Assembly: GCA_005773755.1 (NCBI GenBank)
Contig: SXHE01000006.1
Span: 1-6,573 of the forward strand
DNA length: 6,573 bases
From: Planctomycetia bacterium
Lineage (GTDB): Bacteria; Planctomycetota; Planctomycetia; Gemmatales; Gemmataceae
Reading direction: 5' to 3'
Position 1 is the first letter of the stretch. Each line of letters begins with the position of its first letter. Below are positions 5,777-6,573 of this stretch, piece after piece. The position numbers were made by a program, and so were the translations under genes. The notes beneath the pieces are model-generated. The model was not told where the DNA came from. It saw only the letters and a program-made list of their open reading frames with translations, and made no database searches.

Positions 5777-5856
5777 AGAGGACAGAAGACAGAGAGCAGA
5801 GGACAGAGCAGCAGAAACCGGCATCTTGCCTTTCTGCCCTCCGTCCTCTGTCCTCT
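5777..5856. repeat. Polypurine/polypyrimidine imperfect inverted repeat
   Basis: This fills most of the 108-nt gap between the PIN-TRAM and TPR genes. The left side holds two copies of AGAGGACAG (5777-5785 and 5798-5806) and is almost all purine plus C; the right side holds the complement. AGAGGACAGAG at 5798-5808 pairs perfectly with 5846-5856, and 5777-5790 pairs with 5843-5856 with one mismatch, so two registers compete. The centre folds separately: GCAGAAA (5811-5817) with TTTCTGC (5831-5837), and inside it GGCA-TCT-TGCC (5820-5830) after a two-base bulge. No U-tract follows, so it is not a standard intrinsic terminator. It could block or slow transcripts leaving the PIN-TRAM gene or be a dispersed palindromic element. 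Confidence 0.6.
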
Positions 5857-5874
5857 CCAACGAGGGGGTTACAC

Positions 5875-6573
5875 ATGCGAACGCTACTTCTGGGTCTGGC
5901 CGGGTGCGGGGTGATCGCGGCGGGCTGGGCCGCGGCCGAAGCGCCGAGCAAGCCGCTGTCCGAGCCGGCGAAGGGCGCGCTCCCGCCCGGCGACAACGTC
6001 CCGCCCGGGGCCGCGGTTGCCACCGATGTTCAGCACGTCGAGCGCCTGCTCGCCTCTCGCAAAGAGTACGAGAACAGCCTTAAATCGCTCTACGAGCACT
6101 ACGCGAAGACCGGCGACAAGCAGCGGTTGCAGTGGGCCGAACGCGAGCTGATGGCTTACCACATGCTGTGGAAGCCGTCGTACAACCTCGACGTGAAGGA
6201 CGTGCCGCCGCCCACGCTCGAAGCCCGCGTCAACGTCAAGGAAGCGAACGACCTGTACCGCAGCGCGATGAGCTACAAGGGCAAGGGGTTCGGCGACGAC
6301 TACGTGCTGAACATGCGCCGGGCCGAACTGCTGTTCCGCGAGGTGCTCGAAAAGTACCCCAACTCCGACAAGATCGGCGACGTCGCGTACCAACTCGGCG
6401 ACGTTTACGAGGGCCGGGCGTACAAGCAGTACGACCGGGCCGCGAAGTACTTCGAGCGCTCGACCCAATGGGTCAAAGGCTCGCGCACCGACGCCCGGCT
6501 CCGGGCCGCGATCCTCTACGACCGCCAGCTCAACGAGCGCACGAAGGCCATCGAGTTGTACCGCGCCGTGGTC
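5875..6573 (+). CDS. Exported TPR-repeat protein, first 233 codons (runs off right edge)
   Basis: The function is not recognised beyond a probable scaffold or protein-protein interaction role outside the cytoplasm. The frame opens with ATG at 5875, preceded by a G-rich ribosome site (GAGGGGG at 5862-5868), and stays open to the last base. MRTLLLGLAGCGVIAAGWAAA is a signal peptide, with likely cleavage after AAA at 19-21. LAGC at 8-11 also fits a lipobox, but only ten residues precede the Cys and the hydrophobic stretch continues beyond it, so signal peptidase I processing is favoured. A Pro/Gly-rich linker (24-48) is followed by a charged helical region (50-100). TPR-like helical pairs follow from about 146 (RRAELLFREVLEKYPNS, then DVAYQLGDVYEG, then YDRAAKYFERSTQW, then KAIELYRAVV). 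The spacing resembles BamD/YbgF-type TPR proteins common in planctomycetes. The C-terminal part is not visible, so added domains cannot be excluded. Confidence 0.82.
   Translation, partial: MRTLLLGLAGCGVIAAGWAAAEAPSKPLSEPAKGALPPGDNVPPGAAVATDVQHVERLLASRKEYENSLKSLYEHYAKTGDKQRLQWAERELMAYHMLWKPSYNLDVKDVPPPTLEARVNVKEANDLYRSAMSYKGKGFGDDYVLNMRRAELLFREVLEKYPNSDKIGDVAYQLGDVYEGRAYKQYDRAAKYFERSTQWVKGSRTDARLRAAILYDRQLNERTKAIELYRAVV

Noticed and set aside
4536..6083. A 515-codon plus-strand frame overlapping the PIN-TRAM and TPR genes
   Set aside because: The translation is Arg/Ala/Gly-rich with no domain, and it spans two genes with clear family motifs in another frame, across the inverted repeat.

Overview
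The window is GC-rich, densely packed bacterial DNA. The gene content points to a planctomycete, most likely a Gemmata-type (Gemmataceae) chromosome. This is inferred from the proteins, the GC content and the style of intergenic repeats; no 16S or other formal marker is present. Nearly everything is housekeeping, and no mobile element with a transposase, CRISPR array, tRNA, rRNA or obvious defence system is visible.

Left half, minus strand (read right to left): rpmF (ribosomal protein bL32), plsX (phosphate acyltransferase), fabD (malonyl-CoA:ACP transacylase), then the start of acpP (acyl carrier protein), which runs off the left edge. This is a short form of the classic rpmF-plsX-fab cluster. 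It links ribosome synthesis to fatty acid and phospholipid initiation: PlsX draws acyl groups from acyl-ACP, FabD loads malonyl onto ACP, and AcpP carries both. fabH and fabG, which often lie in this cluster, are absent from the stretch shown. A good sigma-70-like promoter lies ahead of rpmF. A 99-bp, highly structured repeat separates plsX from fabD. A weak terminator-like hairpin follows fabD, and two hairpins lie in the acpP leader.

Right half, plus strand, divergent from rpmF: a HIT-family nucleotide hydrolase or phosphorylase (Ap4A phosphorylase type), an HD-domain dGTPase-like triphosphohydrolase, a YacL-type membrane protein with PIN and TRAM domains, and the first 233 codons of an exported TPR protein that runs off the right edge. 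The first two both act on nucleotides and may be co-transcribed. The PIN-TRAM and TPR genes follow in the same direction, each behind its own gap.

The most interesting material is in the gaps. There are three different inverted-repeat structures: 1221-1319, 3220-3297 and 5777-5856. Each fills most of an intergenic space, and one supplies the stop codon of the HIT gene. They look like dispersed REP/MITE-like palindromic elements, but a genome-wide search would be needed to show this. I did not find a convincing new multi-gene system.
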